64,000 nt of DNA from Nitrospinota bacterium (GTDB lineage: Bacteria > JADFOP01 > DATKYB01), in NCBI GenBank assembly GCA_035528715.1, contig DATKYB010000054.1, positions 1-64,000 on the forward strand, written 5' to 3'. Every line of letters begins with the position of its first letter. Position 1 is the first letter of the stretch. This document shows positions 47,669 to 57,665 of this stretch, in pieces. The notes below the pieces were generated by a model. It was not told where the DNA came from, did not search any database, and worked only from the letters and a program-made list of their open reading frames with translations. The position numbers and the translations under genes were made by a program.

Positions 47669-48112
47669 CTAACTCAAGGCCTCCTTCACGATGCGATTCA
47701 CTGTTGAACCCTCCGCCTTCCCTTTCAACTCGGCCATCAAAAGCTTCATCACCTTTCCCATATCTTTCATAGAGGAGGCTTCAGTTTGTTTGATAACTTC
47801 GTCTGCCTTTTTTCTTATATCCTCTTCCGACATCTGTTCTGGCAGATAGGAGAGGACGATATCCAATTCTGCTTTTTCCTTCTCATAGAGATCCTCTCTT
47901 CCCCCACTCTCATAAGCCTTTATAGACTCTCTCCTCTGTTTAGACAAAGAAACAAGAATATCTATTATGTCAAGATCAGTAAGTTCATCACTTTTTTCCT
48001 TTTCAGCATTGATAATGGCTGTTCTTATCATACGAATCGTAGATAGTTTAATCTTCTCACCATTCTTCATGGCATCTTTCATATCAGCAAACAGTTTCTC
48101 TTTTAAATCCAT
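47669..48112 (-). CDS. yqeY: GatB/YqeY domain protein
   Basis: A 147-aa protein of the YqeY family, which resembles the C-terminal tail domain of GatB and may bind tRNA. MKDAMKNGEKIKLSTIRMI, KQRRESIKAYESGGREDL, LSYLPEQMSEEDI and KDMGKVMKLLMAELKGKAEG are signatures. It follows rpsU by about 24 bp, a frequent pairing. Confidence 0.92.
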   Translation of the reverse strand: MDLKEKLFADMKDAMKNGEKIKLSTIRMIRTAIINAEKEKSDELTDLDIIDILVSLSKQRRESIKAYESGGREDLYEKEKAELDIVLSYLPEQMSEEDIRKKADEVIKQTEASSMKDMGKVMKLLMAELKGKAEGSTVNRIVKEALS

Positions 48113-48136
48113 CTTAATCTTCCTTAACTCTCCTTC

Positions 48137-48322
48137 TTATCTCATACCTCTAGAAGATTTTTTTCTTGCAGCTATTAATTTCTTTTTTCGTCTAACACTG
48201 GGCTTTTCGTAATGTTCTCTCTTTCTCACCTCTGATAAAATCCCAGACTTTTCACACTGTTTTTTAAACCTCTTCAGGGCATTCTCAAAAGGCTCGTCTT
48301 CTCTGATCTTTATACCAGGCAT
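48137..48322 (-). CDS. rpsU: Ribosomal protein bS21
   Basis: Small-subunit protein of 61 aa: [20 protein letters not shown] then [19 protein letters not shown], the standard basic S21 sequence. GGAGG stands upstream of the ATG. It is first in the rpsU-yqeY-mutS2-dnaG-rpoD operon and has its own consensus promoter. Confidence 0.95.
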   Translation of the reverse strand: MPGIKIREDEPFENALKRFKKQCEKSGILSEVRKREHYEKPSVRRKKKLIAARKKSSRGMR

Positions 48323-48426
48323 TCACATATCCCCTCCTTCCACTTGATTTATAAAGGGTGTTCGTCTCAATTTTTATTTAAATTCAAACAAATAATCTTC
48401 TAAGTTATAAATATAATTAAATTATC

Positions 48427-48455
48427 AATATAATATCTACTTCAGATTTTGTCAA
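48427..48455 (-). promoter_or_regulatory. Promoter of the rpsU-dnaG-rpoD operon
   Basis: TTGACA (48455-48450), 17-nt spacer, TATATT (48432-48427), directly after the hisI stop and about 100 nt before rpsU. The bases around the -35 (GGTGTTGACAAAA) are the same as at the rho promoter. Confidence 0.85.
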
Positions 48456-48467
48456 CACCCTAAAATT

Positions 48468-48833
48468 TTAAATATTTTTATCTTTTTCTTTCTTATTATC
48501 GTCGATTTTTCTAAAAAAACATGTCCGATGTCCTGTATGACATGCTTCTCCTTCTTGAATGACCTTTATTAATAATGAATCTTTATCACAATCATAATAA
48601 ATTTCTCGTACTTTTTGAACATTGCCTGAAGTCTCTCCCTTTTTCCAAAGGGTTTTTCTTGAACGACTCCAAAAATGAGTAAATCCTGTCTCTAATGTTT
48701 TTCTTAAAGACTCTCTATTCATATAGGCCATCATCAATACCTGATTATTCTCAATATCTTGTATAATAGTTGGCATAAGACCCTTTTCATTAAAAGCTAA
48801 TTCATTGATTATTTTCATTTGATTTTCCTTCAA
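48468..48833 (-). CDS. hisI: Phosphoribosyl-AMP cyclohydrolase
   Basis: Third step of histidine synthesis, hydrolysing the adenine ring of PR-AMP. The 121-aa single-domain enzyme has [38 protein letters not shown], the metal-binding DCDKDSL and the zinc-site [10 protein letters not shown]. There is no HisE part, which must be elsewhere. It is the last gene of the his run. Confidence 0.94.
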   Translation of the reverse strand: MKENQMKIINELAFNEKGLMPTIIQDIENNQVLMMAYMNRESLRKTLETGFTHFWSRSRKTLWKKGETSGNVQKVREIYYDCDKDSLLIKVIQEGEACHTGHRTCFFRKIDDNKKEKDKNI

Positions 48834-48836
48834 ATA

Positions 48837-49595
48837 TTATAATCTTATAACTATTCCTCTCTCTTGAAGATATCTTTTTGCCTCTCTTATTGAATACTCT
48901 TGATAATGAAAGATTGAAGCAGCTAATACAGCATCAGCCCCTCCTTTTGCCAAACCTTCATAAAGATGTTCTAAGGTTCCTACGCCTCCTGAAGCAATAA
49001 CAGGTATGCCCAACAAGTCTGATACTTTTTTGGTCAACTCTAAATCATAACCATCTTTCGTGCCATCTCTGTCCATACTCGTTAAAAGAATTTCTCCCGC
49101 TCCTAACTCTTCTGACTGTTGTGCCCATTCTATTGCATCTAAACCGGTTGGCGTCCTACCCCCATGAATATAAACTTCCCAAGTATTTCCATTTTTCCTC
49201 TTAGCATCTATTGCAACAACAATGCATTGACTTCCAAACCTTTCGGATGATTCTTTTATAAAAAGAGGCTCCTTTACTGCTGTGGTATTTATAGAAACCT
49301 TATCAGCTCCGGCTTTTAACAATTTCCTTATATCTTCTATGTTTCTTACACCACCTCCAACAGTTAAAGGCATAAAAACCCTTTCAGCAGTCTCCTTTAC
49401 CACCTCTAATATAATATCCCTGTTTTCATAGGAAGCGGTTATATCTAAGAATACGATCTCATCTGCACCCTCTTTGTCATATATCTCGGCATTCTCAACA
49501 GGATTTCCAGCATCCTTTAAATTGATAAAATTAATCCCTTTAACTACCCTACCGTTTTTAACATCCAGACATGGTATGATCCTTTTAGCAAGCAT
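48837..49595 (-). CDS. hisF: Imidazole glycerol phosphate synthase, cyclase subunit
   Basis: Beta/alpha barrel that makes IGP and AICAR from PRFAR and ammonia passed from His[17 protein letters not shown] (Asp general acid/base), [42 protein letters not shown] and [13 protein letters not shown] mark HisF (252 aa). Its start overlaps hisA by 11 bp. Confidence 0.96.
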   Translation of the reverse strand: MLAKRIIPCLDVKNGRVVKGINFINLKDAGNPVENAEIYDKEGADEIVFLDITASYENRDIILEVVKETAERVFMPLTVGGGVRNIEDIRKLLKAGADKVSINTTAVKEPLFIKESSERFGSQCIVVAIDAKRKNGNTWEVYIHGGRTPTGLDAIEWAQQSEELGAGEILLTSMDRDGTKDGYDLELTKKVSDLLGIPVIASGGVGTLEHLYEGLAKGGADAVLAASIFHYQEYSIREAKRYLQERGIVIRL

Positions 49596-50331
49596 TGATA
49601 TTCCTCTTTCTTTTTACCAGTCTTAGTGCCTCTTTAAAATCTATGGACTTTTCATAGAGGGCCTTTCCTATAATCATTCCTTCAATATTACCCTCTTTTA
49701 AATTCGAAATATCTTCAATATCCTTTAAGCTAGAAATTCCTCCTGATACAATCAGAGGTATCTTTATAGAAGGGGCCAACTCCTTTACTCCTTGAATATT
49801 CGGACCAGTCATCATTCCATCCCTCTTGATATCTGTATAAATAATAGCCCTTAGCCCCAAACCTTCAAATTCCTTCGCTAAATCTCTGGCCCTTTTTCTA
49901 ACAACCTGAGTCCATCCCTTAACAGCGACATATCCATCCTTAGCATCTAACCCTAGAATGATTCTATCCGGAGAAATTCTACATGCCTCCTTTACCATAC
50001 CATGATCTTCAAGAGCTGCGGTGCCTAGAATAACTCTATTTACACCAACAGAAAAATATTCCTCTATAGATTTAAGGGTCCTTATCCCCCCTCCTAATTC
50101 CACCGGGATCTTTATTGAAGAAACAATCTGCTTTATAATATCAAAATTTACTGGTTTCCCTTCAAAGGCGCCATCGAGGTCCACTAAGTGAAGCAACTCA
50201 GCTCCCATATCAACCCATTTTTGAGCCATCAAACAGGGGTCATCAGAATATATGGTTTCTCTATCTCTCTCTCCCTGAATGAGGCGCACACATTTTCCAG
50301 CTTTTATGTCTATCGCAGGTATGATAAGCAT
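49585..50331 (-). CDS. hisA: ProFAR isomerase
   Basis: Amadori isomerisation of ProFAR to PRFAR. The 248-aa half-barrel duplicate shows [65 protein letters not shown] and [16 protein letters not shown], with catalytic Asp residues in the first and sixth strands. It is 1 bp after hisH. Confidence 0.96.
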   Translation of the reverse strand: MLIIPAIDIKAGKCVRLIQGERDRETIYSDDPCLMAQKWVDMGAELLHLVDLDGAFEGKPVNFDIIKQIVSSIKIPVELGGGIRTLKSIEEYFSVGVNRVILGTAALEDHGMVKEACRISPDRIILGLDAKDGYVAVKGWTQVVRKRARDLAKEFEGLGLRAIIYTDIKRDGMMTGPNIQGVKELAPSIKIPLIVSGGISSLKDIEDISNLKEGNIEGMIIGKALYEKSIDFKEALRLVKRKRNINAC

Positions 50332-50332
50332 A

Positions 50333-50950
50333 TTATATCAATTCACCAAAATTCCTCAGGATATTTAAACCAGTGGTCTGACTCTTTTCTGGATGGAATT
50401 GAGTGGCAAAGATATTATCCTTGTAAACACTTGATGTGAATTCAATTCCATATTTTGTTGTCGTAGCAATAATGTCTTTATCTTCAGGTATCGGATGATA
50501 GGAATGAACAAAATATACAAAGGAGTTATCTGGCAGCCCCTTAAAAAAAGGGGAATTCTTTTTAAATTTAATATTATTCCATCCCATATGAGGAATCTTT
50601 AGCCTTGCTCCATTTACTGTTTGAGGAAAGCGAACAACCTTTCCCTTTAAAATATCTAATCCAAGGCTTTTCCCGAACTCTTCACACTCAGAAAAAAGAA
50701 GCTGCATCCCAACACAGATTCCCAGAAAGGGCTTTCCCTTTTTTATTGAACTTAAAACCACATCCACAAGTCGATAGCTCTGAAGATTATTCATACAGGC
50801 TCCAAAAGCACCTACACCAGGTAATACAAGGGCAGATGCCTTTTTTATGATATCAGGATTACTGGTAATAACCGCATCTTGCCCAACCCTCTCAAGGCCT
50901 TTTTGAACACTTCTTAAATTTCCCATTCCATAATCTACAACAGCAATCAT
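50333..50950 (-). CDS. hisH: Imidazole glycerol phosphate synthase, glutaminase subunit
   Basis: Class I amidotransferase of 205 aa that supplies ammonia to HisF. VVDYGMGNLRSVQKGLERVG, the oxyanion strand LPGVGAFGACM, the nucleophile Cys in LGICVGMQLLF, and the catalytic His and Glu in ATQFHPEKSQTTGL are all present. Confidence 0.95.
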   Translation of the reverse strand: MIAVVDYGMGNLRSVQKGLERVGQDAVITSNPDIIKKASALVLPGVGAFGACMNNLQSYRLVDVVLSSIKKGKPFLGICVGMQLLFSECEEFGKSLGLDILKGKVVRFPQTVNGARLKIPHMGWNNIKFKKNSPFFKGLPDNSFVYFVHSYHPIPEDKDIIATTTKYGIEFTSSVYKDNIFATQFHPEKSQTTGLNILRNFGELI

Positions 50951-50980
50951 ATCAACTTCACTTTTTTGAAAAATCTTGTT

Positions 50981-51568
50981 TTATAATTTCCCCTTTGTGG
51001 AAAGTACCCCTTTAATCCTTTGATCAATAGCTGTAGCCTGATCCAAAGCCTGCCCAAAGGCCTTGAATACAGCCTCTAAAATATGATGGGTGTTATCACC
51101 ATAAATCTTATTTATATGGAGATCGATGCCACAATTCCCAGCAAATGACCTAAAGAATTCCTCTGCCAGTTCAGTGTCAAACTCCCCCACCTTTTCTTTC
51201 TTCATCTTGACATTATAAACAAAGTTAGATCTTCCGCTTAAATCTAATGTTACAGAAGCAAGAGACTCAATCATTGGTACAGTAGCATCTCCATATCTTT
51301 TTATGCCCTTTTTCTTATCTAATGCCTTCTCAAGGGCCTGCCCCAGACATATACCGATATCCTCTACCGTGTGGTGGTAATCAACATCAGTATCTCCTCT
51401 GGCCTTGAGTTCAATATCAAAGAATCCATGTTTTGCCACTAACGATATCATATGGTCCATAAAAGGAATACCAGAAGAGATCTCATGCTTCCCATTCCCA
51501 TCTATTTTTAATTTAACTTCAATGTCAGTTTCTAAAGTGGATCTTTTTATTTTAGCCTCTCTATTCAT
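50981..51568 (-). CDS. hisB: Imidazoleglycerol-phosphate dehydratase
   Basis: Manganese enzyme of the histidine pathway. The 195-aa monofunctional form has the metal motifs [34 protein letters not shown] and [17 protein letters not shown]. No histidinol-phosphatase domain is fused. Confidence 0.95.
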   Translation of the reverse strand: MNREAKIKRSTLETDIEVKLKIDGNGKHEISSGIPFMDHMISLVAKHGFFDIELKARGDTDVDYHHTVEDIGICLGQALEKALDKKKGIKRYGDATVPMIESLASVTLDLSGRSNFVYNVKMKKEKVGEFDTELAEEFFRSFAGNCGIDLHINKIYGDNTHHILEAVFKAFGQALDQATAIDQRIKGVLSTKGKL

Positions 51569-51588
51569 TTTTTCCCCTCATGTTTAAG

Positions 51589-52653
51589 TTATGTTTTTAA
51601 ACTCCTCTTTAGAACTTTAAGAAACTCACTGTTTTCTCTTTCTTGACCAATAGTTACTCTCAAGCAGTTTTCTAATAGTTCTATGTTATTTAAATTTTTT
51701 ATCAGTATTCCATGCTCTAAGAGACTCCGCCAGATGTAATTAGCATTTCTTTTTTCTTTAAATAAAATAAAATTAGAATCTGTTGGATAAGGAATAATCC
51801 CTTCCAAATTCTCCATGCTAACAAATAATTTTTCTCTTTCCTTAAGAATAAGTTGAATCTGAGAATTGATGATCTCTTTGTGTCTCAATACAAACCCAGA
51901 GATTGCTTGAGAGATTATATTTACATTATATGGAAGTTTCACTTTTATCAACTGTTCTACCAGTTCTCTACTAGCAATCATAATACCCACCCTTAAACCT
52001 GCCAGCCCAATCTTCGATAGACTCCTAAGAATGATAAGATTTTTGAAATCTTTTAAATAGCGAATAAAGGTCTTTTGCGAAAAATCATAATATGCTTCAT
52101 CCAAAACTACAATCCCATCAGATAAGTCTATAACCTCTAACACTTTATCAATAGAAAAGCAGTTACCTGTAGGATTATTTGGGAAACTTAAAAAAGTTGT
52201 TCTCGGATGTTCTTCTTTAAGATATTTTTTAATCGTATCCAAATCTAAATCCCACTTATCGTTTAATGGAACCTTAACCGGAATTTTACCTAAAGCCAGA
52301 GATAAAATCTCATACATGGCAAAGGTAGGAACCGGAAACAACACCTTTGCTTTAGATTCTCCAAAAGCTATCATAATAGATTGTATCAATTCGTCAGATC
52401 CATTGCCTATAATCAGTTGATCCATTTCTATTTCAAGATCTTTACTGATAATCTCTTTCAACTTTACAGCATGGGGATCAGGATATCTATTAAAGGCGAT
52501 GCCTTTTATCTCGCATAACAATCTTTCCTGAAATTCCTCTGGTAAGGAATATGTACTTTCATTGGCATCCAATTTAATCCTAACAGGAAAATCTTTTACT
52601 TCATAAGGTTTTAAATTTCTAATCTCTTCTCTTACAACCTCTTCTATCTTCAT
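51589..52653 (-). CDS. hisC: Histidinol-phosphate aminotransferase
   Basis: PLP-dependent fold-type I aminotransferase, 354 aa. KLDANESTYSLPEEF at the start, GNGSDELIQSIMIAFGE, FPNNPTGNCF (Asn-Pro ligand loop), VLDEAYYDF, the Schiff-base Lys in LRSLSKIGLAGLRVG and the C-terminal LRVTIG arginine are as expected. It is 1 bp after hisD. Confidence 0.94.
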   Translation of the reverse strand: MKIEEVVREEIRNLKPYEVKDFPVRIKLDANESTYSLPEEFQERLLCEIKGIAFNRYPDPHAVKLKEIISKDLEIEMDQLIIGNGSDELIQSIMIAFGESKAKVLFPVPTFAMYEILSLALGKIPVKVPLNDKWDLDLDTIKKYLKEEHPRTTFLSFPNNPTGNCFSIDKVLEVIDLSDGIVVLDEAYYDFSQKTFIRYLKDFKNLIILRSLSKIGLAGLRVGIMIASRELVEQLIKVKLPYNVNIISQAISGFVLRHKEIINSQIQLILKEREKLFVSMENLEGIIPYPTDSNFILFKEKRNANYIWRSLLEHGILIKNLNNIELLENCLRVTIGQERENSEFLKVLKRSLKT

Positions 52654-52654
52654 T

Positions 52655-53947
52655 TCAGCTATTCAATCCTCTTATCTTTATTGAATGGGCATGGGCATCT
52701 AAACCCTCTAGGTTTGCAAAATGAAAAACCTTTTCACCAATTTCTTTAAAACCCTTGTCGGTAAAGAAGACAACGTTTGATCTCTTAATAAAATCATAAA
52801 CCCCCAATGGAGAGAAAAATCTGCTCGTTCCACCTGTTGGAAGAACATGGTTTGGTCCAGCCATATAATCTCCTAAAACTTCTGGGGTATCAGAACCTAA
52901 AAAAATGGCTCCAGCATTCTTCACCTTTTTCAATAGATCAAATGGCTTCAAAACAAAAAGCTCCAAATGTTCAGGGGCTATCTCATTTACCAATGAGATC
53001 CCTTCTTTGAGGTCCTTCACAACCAATATCCATCCATTTTTATCTAAAGATTTTTTAATGATCTTCTTTCGAGAAAGTTTTTCCTTTTGTATATTTAATT
53101 CTCTGAGGACATCATTTGCCAATCCTTTTTCTGGGGTTATCAGCACAGTTAAAGCCATTTCATCATGTTCTGCTTGAGAAAGAAGGTCAGCCGCTATATA
53201 ATCTGGCTTACCGGATTTATCAGCTAGTATTACAATTTCGCTTGGACCAGCAATCATATCAATGTCCACATGCCCATAAACAAGCTTTTTGGCTGTAGCA
53301 ACATAGATATTCCCTGGTCCTACTATCTTATCGACTCTCTTAATATTCTCTGTTCCGTAAGCCATAGCTCCTATTGCCTGTGCACCCCCAATAAAATATA
53401 TCTCTTCAATATCAATGATATCAGCTGCAACTATAACATAAGGATTGATATCTCCTTCCTTTGTAGGAGTACACATAACGATCTCCTCGACACCAGCTAC
53501 TTTAGCCGGTATGGCATTCATTAAAACAGAGGAGGGATAAGAAGCTTTTCCACCAGGGACATAAATACCGACCCTCCTTATAGGATTAATCGTCTGACCC
53601 AATGTAACACCTCTTTTATCAGTAGAAAGCCATGATTTCTCTCTCTGTCTCTTATGAAATCTCTCTATTCTTTTTGCTGCTTCTTTTAAAATGTAAACCA
53701 AACGTGGATCGGTTTTTTGATAAGCTTTTTTTATGTCCTTTTTTCTCAGTTTTAATGATGAAGGACTTAATTTTATACCATCATAAGTTTCAGTATACTT
53801 TATTAAAGCCTTATTACCATGCCTTCTTAAGTCTTTTAGAATCTTTAAAACCGTCTCGTCTACACAGCCGATTGACTGATCTGATCTATTAATAATTCTT
53901 TTTAAAGATTCTCTAACTCCCTTATCATTTGTATTTATGATTTTCAT
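52655..53947 (-). CDS. hisD: Histidinol dehydrogenase
   Basis: Zinc- and NAD-dependent enzyme that makes histidine in two oxidations. The 430-aa protein has RRVGIYVPGGKASYPSSVLMN, MCTPTKEGDINP, YFIGGAQAIGAMAYGT, VDKIVGPGNIYVATAKK, DMIAGPSEIVILAD, DLLSQAEHDEMA and the late VLPTGGTSRFFSPLGVYDF. It is the first his gene after murA, with a 14-bp gap. hisG, often present here, is missing. Confidence 0.95.
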   Translation of the reverse strand: MKIINTNDKGVRESLKRIINRSDQSIGCVDETVLKILKDLRRHGNKALIKYTETYDGIKLSPSSLKLRKKDIKKAYQKTDPRLVYILKEAAKRIERFHKRQREKSWLSTDKRGVTLGQTINPIRRVGIYVPGGKASYPSSVLMNAIPAKVAGVEEIVMCTPTKEGDINPYVIVAADIIDIEEIYFIGGAQAIGAMAYGTENIKRVDKIVGPGNIYVATAKKLVYGHVDIDMIAGPSEIVILADKSGKPDYIAADLLSQAEHDEMALTVLITPEKGLANDVLRELNIQKEKLSRKKIIKKSLDKNGWILVVKDLKEGISLVNEIAPEHLELFVLKPFDLLKKVKNAGAIFLGSDTPEVLGDYMAGPNHVLPTGGTSRFFSPLGVYDFIKRSNVVFFTDKGFKEIGEKVFHFANLEGLDAHAHSIKIRGLNS

Positions 53948-53961
53948 TGAGAAGAATCCTT

Positions 53962-55212
53962 TTAAATTCTCTCTATATTCGCCCCTAAACTTTTCAATTT
54001 ATTCTCTATCCTCTCATAGCCTCTGTCAATATGATAAATTCTGGAGATCGTCGTAGTCCCTTCAGCAACAAGGCCAGCTAGGATTAAGCAAGCACTGGCT
54101 CTTAGATCAGTAGCCATTAAAGGGGCACCAGTGAGTTTTTTAACCCCTTTAATAATAGCACTATTTCCTTCAATTGAAATATCAGCGCCCATCCTTTTAA
54201 GCTCAGCAATATGCATAAACCTATTTTCAAAAACTGTCTCAGATATAACGCTTATTCCATTAGCAATGGAAAGCAAAGACATAATCTGAGCCTGCATATC
54301 TGTGGGAAATCCTGGATAAGGAGCGGTTTTTACATCTACTGCTTTTATCTCTTTATTTCTCCTTACCTTAATCCAAGAATCACCTTCTACCACATCTGCA
54401 CCCGTATCTTTCAGCTTAAGAATCAGAGAAAGAACATGTTTTGGAATACAATTTTTTATTAATACTTCACCGCCAGTAATAGCTGCAGCAATCATAAAAG
54501 TCCCTGTCTCAATCCGATCAGGAATAATTGAATGTTTAAATGAATGAAGGCTCTTCACCCCTTGAATCTTAATGGTATCAGTTCCGGCACCCGTGATTTT
54601 AGCTCCCATACTATTCAAGAGGTTCGCTAGGCCCTCAACCTCTGGCTCGCAGGCTGCATTCTCAATAACTGTTTGGCCTTCTGCCATAGATGCTGCCATA
54701 AGAATATTTTCTGTACCAGTCACAGTAGGTAAATCGAGATAGATATGCGCTCCTTTTAATTTTGGGGCTGAGATATTAACATAACCATGCTCAATCTTTA
54801 TCTTGGAACCCAGAGCCTCTAGACCTTTAAGATGTAAATCAATCGGCCTTGCTCCAATCGCACAACCTCCTGGCAAAGAAACCCTTGCTCTTCCTAATCT
54901 CGCAACCAAAGGCCCTAAAACCAAAACAGAGGCCCTCATGGTTTTCACTAAATCATAAGGTGCTTCAATGTTATTAATCTCTGATGGATCTATAGTGAAT
55001 TTCCCTTTGTTGTTATCTGCAATCTTGGCACCTAATACCTCAAGGAGTTTAAATATAGTTTTAACATCAATGAGTTTTGGGACATTTTCTAGAAAACATT
55101 TTTCCTTAGTAAGAATGGAAGCGGCTATAATAGGAAGGGCGGAATTCTTTGCTCCACTGATTTCAATAGAACCCTGTAATGATATACCACCTTTTACTAT
55201 TATCTGATCCAC
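53962..55212 (-). CDS. murA: UDP-N-acetylglucosamine 1-carboxyvinyltransferase
   Basis: First committed step of peptidoglycan synthesis. The 416-aa inside-out barrel has [17 protein letters not shown], the loop with catalytic Cys in [61 protein letters not shown] and [14 protein letters not shown]. The cysteine is intact, so fosfomycin sensitivity at this target is expected. It lies between prmC and hisD, away from the mra cluster. Confidence 0.95.
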   Translation of the reverse strand: MDQIIVKGGISLQGSIEISGAKNSALPIIAASILTKEKCFLENVPKLIDVKTIFKLLEVLGAKIADNNKGKFTIDPSEINNIEAPYDLVKTMRASVLVLGPLVARLGRARVSLPGGCAIGARPIDLHLKGLEALGSKIKIEHGYVNISAPKLKGAHIYLDLPTVTGTENILMAASMAEGQTVIENAACEPEVEGLANLLNSMGAKITGAGTDTIKIQGVKSLHSFKHSIIPDRIETGTFMIAAAITGGEVLIKNCIPKHVLSLILKLKDTGADVVEGDSWIKVRRNKEIKAVDVKTAPYPGFPTDMQAQIMSLLSIANGISVISETVFENRFMHIAELKRMGADISIEGNSAIIKGVKKLTGAPLMATDLRASACLILAGLVAEGTTTISRIYHIDRGYERIENKLKSLGANIERI

Positions 55213-55221
55213 ATTATAAAC

Positions 55222-56112
55222 CTATTGTTTTACTTTTTGAGCCATGATTACCCTTTCAATCCCTGCTAGGTCTCTTTTAACTCTGATATTAGCATAAAGG
55301 CCTCTGTTTTCAATCATTCGCTGCACAGAGTCTCTCTGGTCTTTTCCAATCTCAAGAAGTAAAAAACCTTTATCTTTTAGAAAATAAGGAGATTTTATAA
55401 TTATCTCATTTATGTAATCTAACCCACCTCTTCCTCCGTTTAAAGAATCAATCGGTTCAAAATCCTTGACCTCTTTTGAGAGTCTTTTGAGCTCATGAAC
55501 AGATACATATGGAGGATTAGAGACGATTATATCAAAACAACCCTTTTTGAAACCCAAATCCTTGCAAAAATCTCCCTTAATGAGTAGAGTCCTATCCTGA
55601 ACAGAATGTAATATCAGATTTTCTTTAGCGACTTTCAGAGCTTTTTCTGATTGATCAAGGGCATAGACAAAACAGTTTTTAAGCTCTTTAGTTAATGCTA
55701 CGGGAATATTCCCGCATCCTGTTCCAAGGTCTAAAATCTTTATTTCTCTTTTTATATTTAAACTTTCTAGACCGTATTCTTCTACAATTTCCAATGCTCC
55801 TTCAATCAAAAACTCTGTTTCAGGTCTAGGTATCAATACATCTTTATTTATCTTAAAAATTAAAGACCAAAACTCCTTTTCGCCAATAATATAATGGACG
55901 GGCTCCTTCGATGCCCTCCTTTTAATTAAAGACTTAAACCTTCTCAGGTCTTTATTGCCTAAAACGCTTTGGTGTTCTAATAAAAGCCTCAATCTGTCTA
56001 AGCCAAGTGTATTGGCTAATAAGACCTCGGAGTCTAAACGCGGGCTCTTTATACCTTTTTTTTGGAGCACAGTAATACCCCATTGCAGAGAATCACGTAG
56101 GGTCAATGACAT
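55222..56112 (-). CDS. prmC: Release factor glutamine methyltransferase
   Basis: Methylates the Gln of the GGQ motif in RF1/RF2. The 296-aa protein has a helical N-domain with LDSEVLLANTLGLDRLRLLL, then YIIGEKEFWSLIFKINKDVLIPRPETEFLIE, SAM motif ILDLGTGCGNIPVALTKEL and the active-site NPPY in IIVSNPPYVS. The ATG at 56112 (after AAGGG) is preferred over the in-frame GTG at 56121. It directly follows its substrate gene prfA. Confidence 0.94.
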   Translation of the reverse strand: MSLTLRDSLQWGITVLQKKGIKSPRLDSEVLLANTLGLDRLRLLLEHQSVLGNKDLRRFKSLIKRRASKEPVHYIIGEKEFWSLIFKINKDVLIPRPETEFLIEGALEIVEEYGLESLNIKREIKILDLGTGCGNIPVALTKELKNCFVYALDQSEKALKVAKENLILHSVQDRTLLIKGDFCKDLGFKKGCFDIIVSNPPYVSVHELKRLSKEVKDFEPIDSLNGGRGGLDYINEIIIKSPYFLKDKGFLLLEIGKDQRDSVQRMIENRGLYANIRVKRDLAGIERVIMAQKVKQ

Positions 56113-56123
56113 AAAAAACACCC

Positions 56124-57254
56124 TTATCTTTTTGGTTCTAACAATGAATTGCTGGTCTTTTTGTTCTTATCTAGATTGGTATTTTTATCCTCGATGTTCT
56201 TGAGCCTCTCTAAATCATAAGCTTCTGTCAGCCCCTCTATTATTTCATCTAACTCCCCTTCCATTATCGATTCTAACTTGTAAAGGGTAAGGTTAATTCT
56301 ATGGTCTGTTACTCTCCCTTGGGGGAAATTATATGTTCTTATCCGCTCACTTCTATCACCACTTCCAACTTGAATCTTTCTCTTTTGAGATATCTCAGCC
56401 TGTTGATTTCGTTTTAGCTCATCAAGGATACGTGCCCTTAGAATCTTCATGGCTTTCGCTTTATTCTTATGTTGAGATTTTTCGTCCTGACATGTAACCA
56501 CAATCCCTGTTGGAACATGAGTGATTCTTACAGCAGAATCAGTTGTGTTAACGCTTTGTCCTCCAGGTCCTGAGGAACGAAAGACATCCACTCTTATATC
56601 ATTATCATTTATATCAACGTCTACCTCCTCTGCCTCTGGAAGTATAGCGACAGTTACTGCTGAGGTATGAACCCTACCTGAAGCTTCTGTAATAGGTATC
56701 CTTTGAACCCTGTGGGTTCCACTTTCAAACTTCAATCTACTAAAGACATCTTTACCTAAAATCGAAAGGATAACCTCCTTAAAACCTCCGACCCCTCTAA
56801 TGTGTCCACTTAAAACCTCCATCTTGAAGCCCTGTTTTTCACAATATTTCGAATACATTCTAAAGAGATCTAATGCAAAGAGAGCGGCTTCTTCTCCACC
56901 GGTTCCAGCCCTTATTTCTAAAATAACATTTTTTTTATCTTCAGAATCTATAGGGGTCAATAGCATCTTAAGTTCATGTTCTAATTGGTTTTGTTTCTCT
57001 TTAAGCTCTTTTAATTCTAACTCTGCTAGTTCTTTTAAATCACTGTCTTCCTCATCTCTTAAGAGCTTCTCATCATCATCTATTTGACTAAGAACATGCT
57101 TAAGTTTCCTATATTTGTTAACAATCTTTGAGATCTCTGAGTGCTCTTTTGCATAGCGGTGAAAATCTTCTTGATTGTATTTCACCGAAGATCCGCTCAT
57201 CAAATTGTTTAACTCTTCAAATCTTTTCTCTATATTGTCTAACTTTTGATACAT
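56124..57254 (-). CDS. prfA: Peptide chain release factor 1
   Basis: Recognises UAA and UAG and triggers peptidyl-tRNA hydrolysis. The 376-aa protein has the GGQ motif in [20 protein letters not shown], the domain-2 segment [25 protein letters not shown], and C-terminal [12 protein letters not shown]. The frame opens at 57275, but MYQKLDN at 57254 has AGGAAGAG upstream and matches the family start. Confidence 0.95.
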   Translation of the reverse strand: MYQKLDNIEKRFEELNNLMSGSSVKYNQEDFHRYAKEHSEISKIVNKYRKLKHVLSQIDDDEKLLRDEEDSDLKELAELELKELKEKQNQLEHELKMLLTPIDSEDKKNVILEIRAGTGGEEAALFALDLFRMYSKYCEKQGFKMEVLSGHIRGVGGFKEVILSILGKDVFSRLKFESGTHRVQRIPITEASGRVHTSAVTVAILPEAEEVDVDINDNDIRVDVFRSSGPGGQSVNTTDSAVRITHVPTGIVVTCQDEKSQHKNKAKAMKILRARILDELKRNQQAEISQKRKIQVGSGDRSERIRTYNFPQGRVTDHRINLTLYKLESIMEGELDEIIEGLTEAYDLERLKNIEDKNTNLDKNKKTSNSLLEPKR

Positions 57255-57275
57255 TATCTCTTCCTGAACCAACAA

Positions 57276-57482
57276 TCATTTTTTTATTTTTTTATACTTA
57301 CTTTTAAATCTCTCAACCCTTCCAGCAGTATCAATTAACTTCTGCTTTCCTGTAAAAAAGGGATGGCATTTTGAACATATCTCAACCTTTAACTCTTTTT
57401 TGGTTGATCTCGTTTGAATAACCTCCCCGCAGGCACAGGTTATTGTTGCATCAACATATTCTGGATGAATCTTAGCTTTCAA
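57276..57482 (-). CDS. rpmE: Ribosomal protein bL31
   Basis: Large-subunit protein of 68 aa in the zinc-binding form: Cys pair in [13 protein letters not shown] and [20 protein letters not shown] with the expected further Cys. The start codon is TTG at 57482 with GAGGAGG 8 nt upstream. The 183 bp between rho and rpmE contain an AT-only inverted repeat (TAAACTAA at 57520-57527 and TTAGTTTA at 57533-57540). Confidence 0.95.
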   Translation of the reverse strand: MKAKIHPEYVDATITCACGEVIQTRSTKKELKVEICSKCHPFFTGKQKLIDTAGRVERFKSKYKKIKK

Positions 57483-57665
57483 TTTACTAACCTCCTCTAA
57501 TTTTAATGAATTAACTAATTAAACTAATTATTTTAGTTTACTAAATTTAAAATGCAATAAAAAAATAATGTAAATTTGATTATCAAAGCTTTTTAATAAA
57601 TACTTGATGGAGTGAAAGATATGAATGGGTATGATCCAGAAGCCTCGTTTTATCGGTCAATAAAT

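Noticed and set aside
57505-57550. AT-only inverted repeat between rho and rpmE as a terminator or L31 leader element
   Set aside because: Eight A/T-rich pairs without a T-run in an AT-rich spacer; too weak to call.
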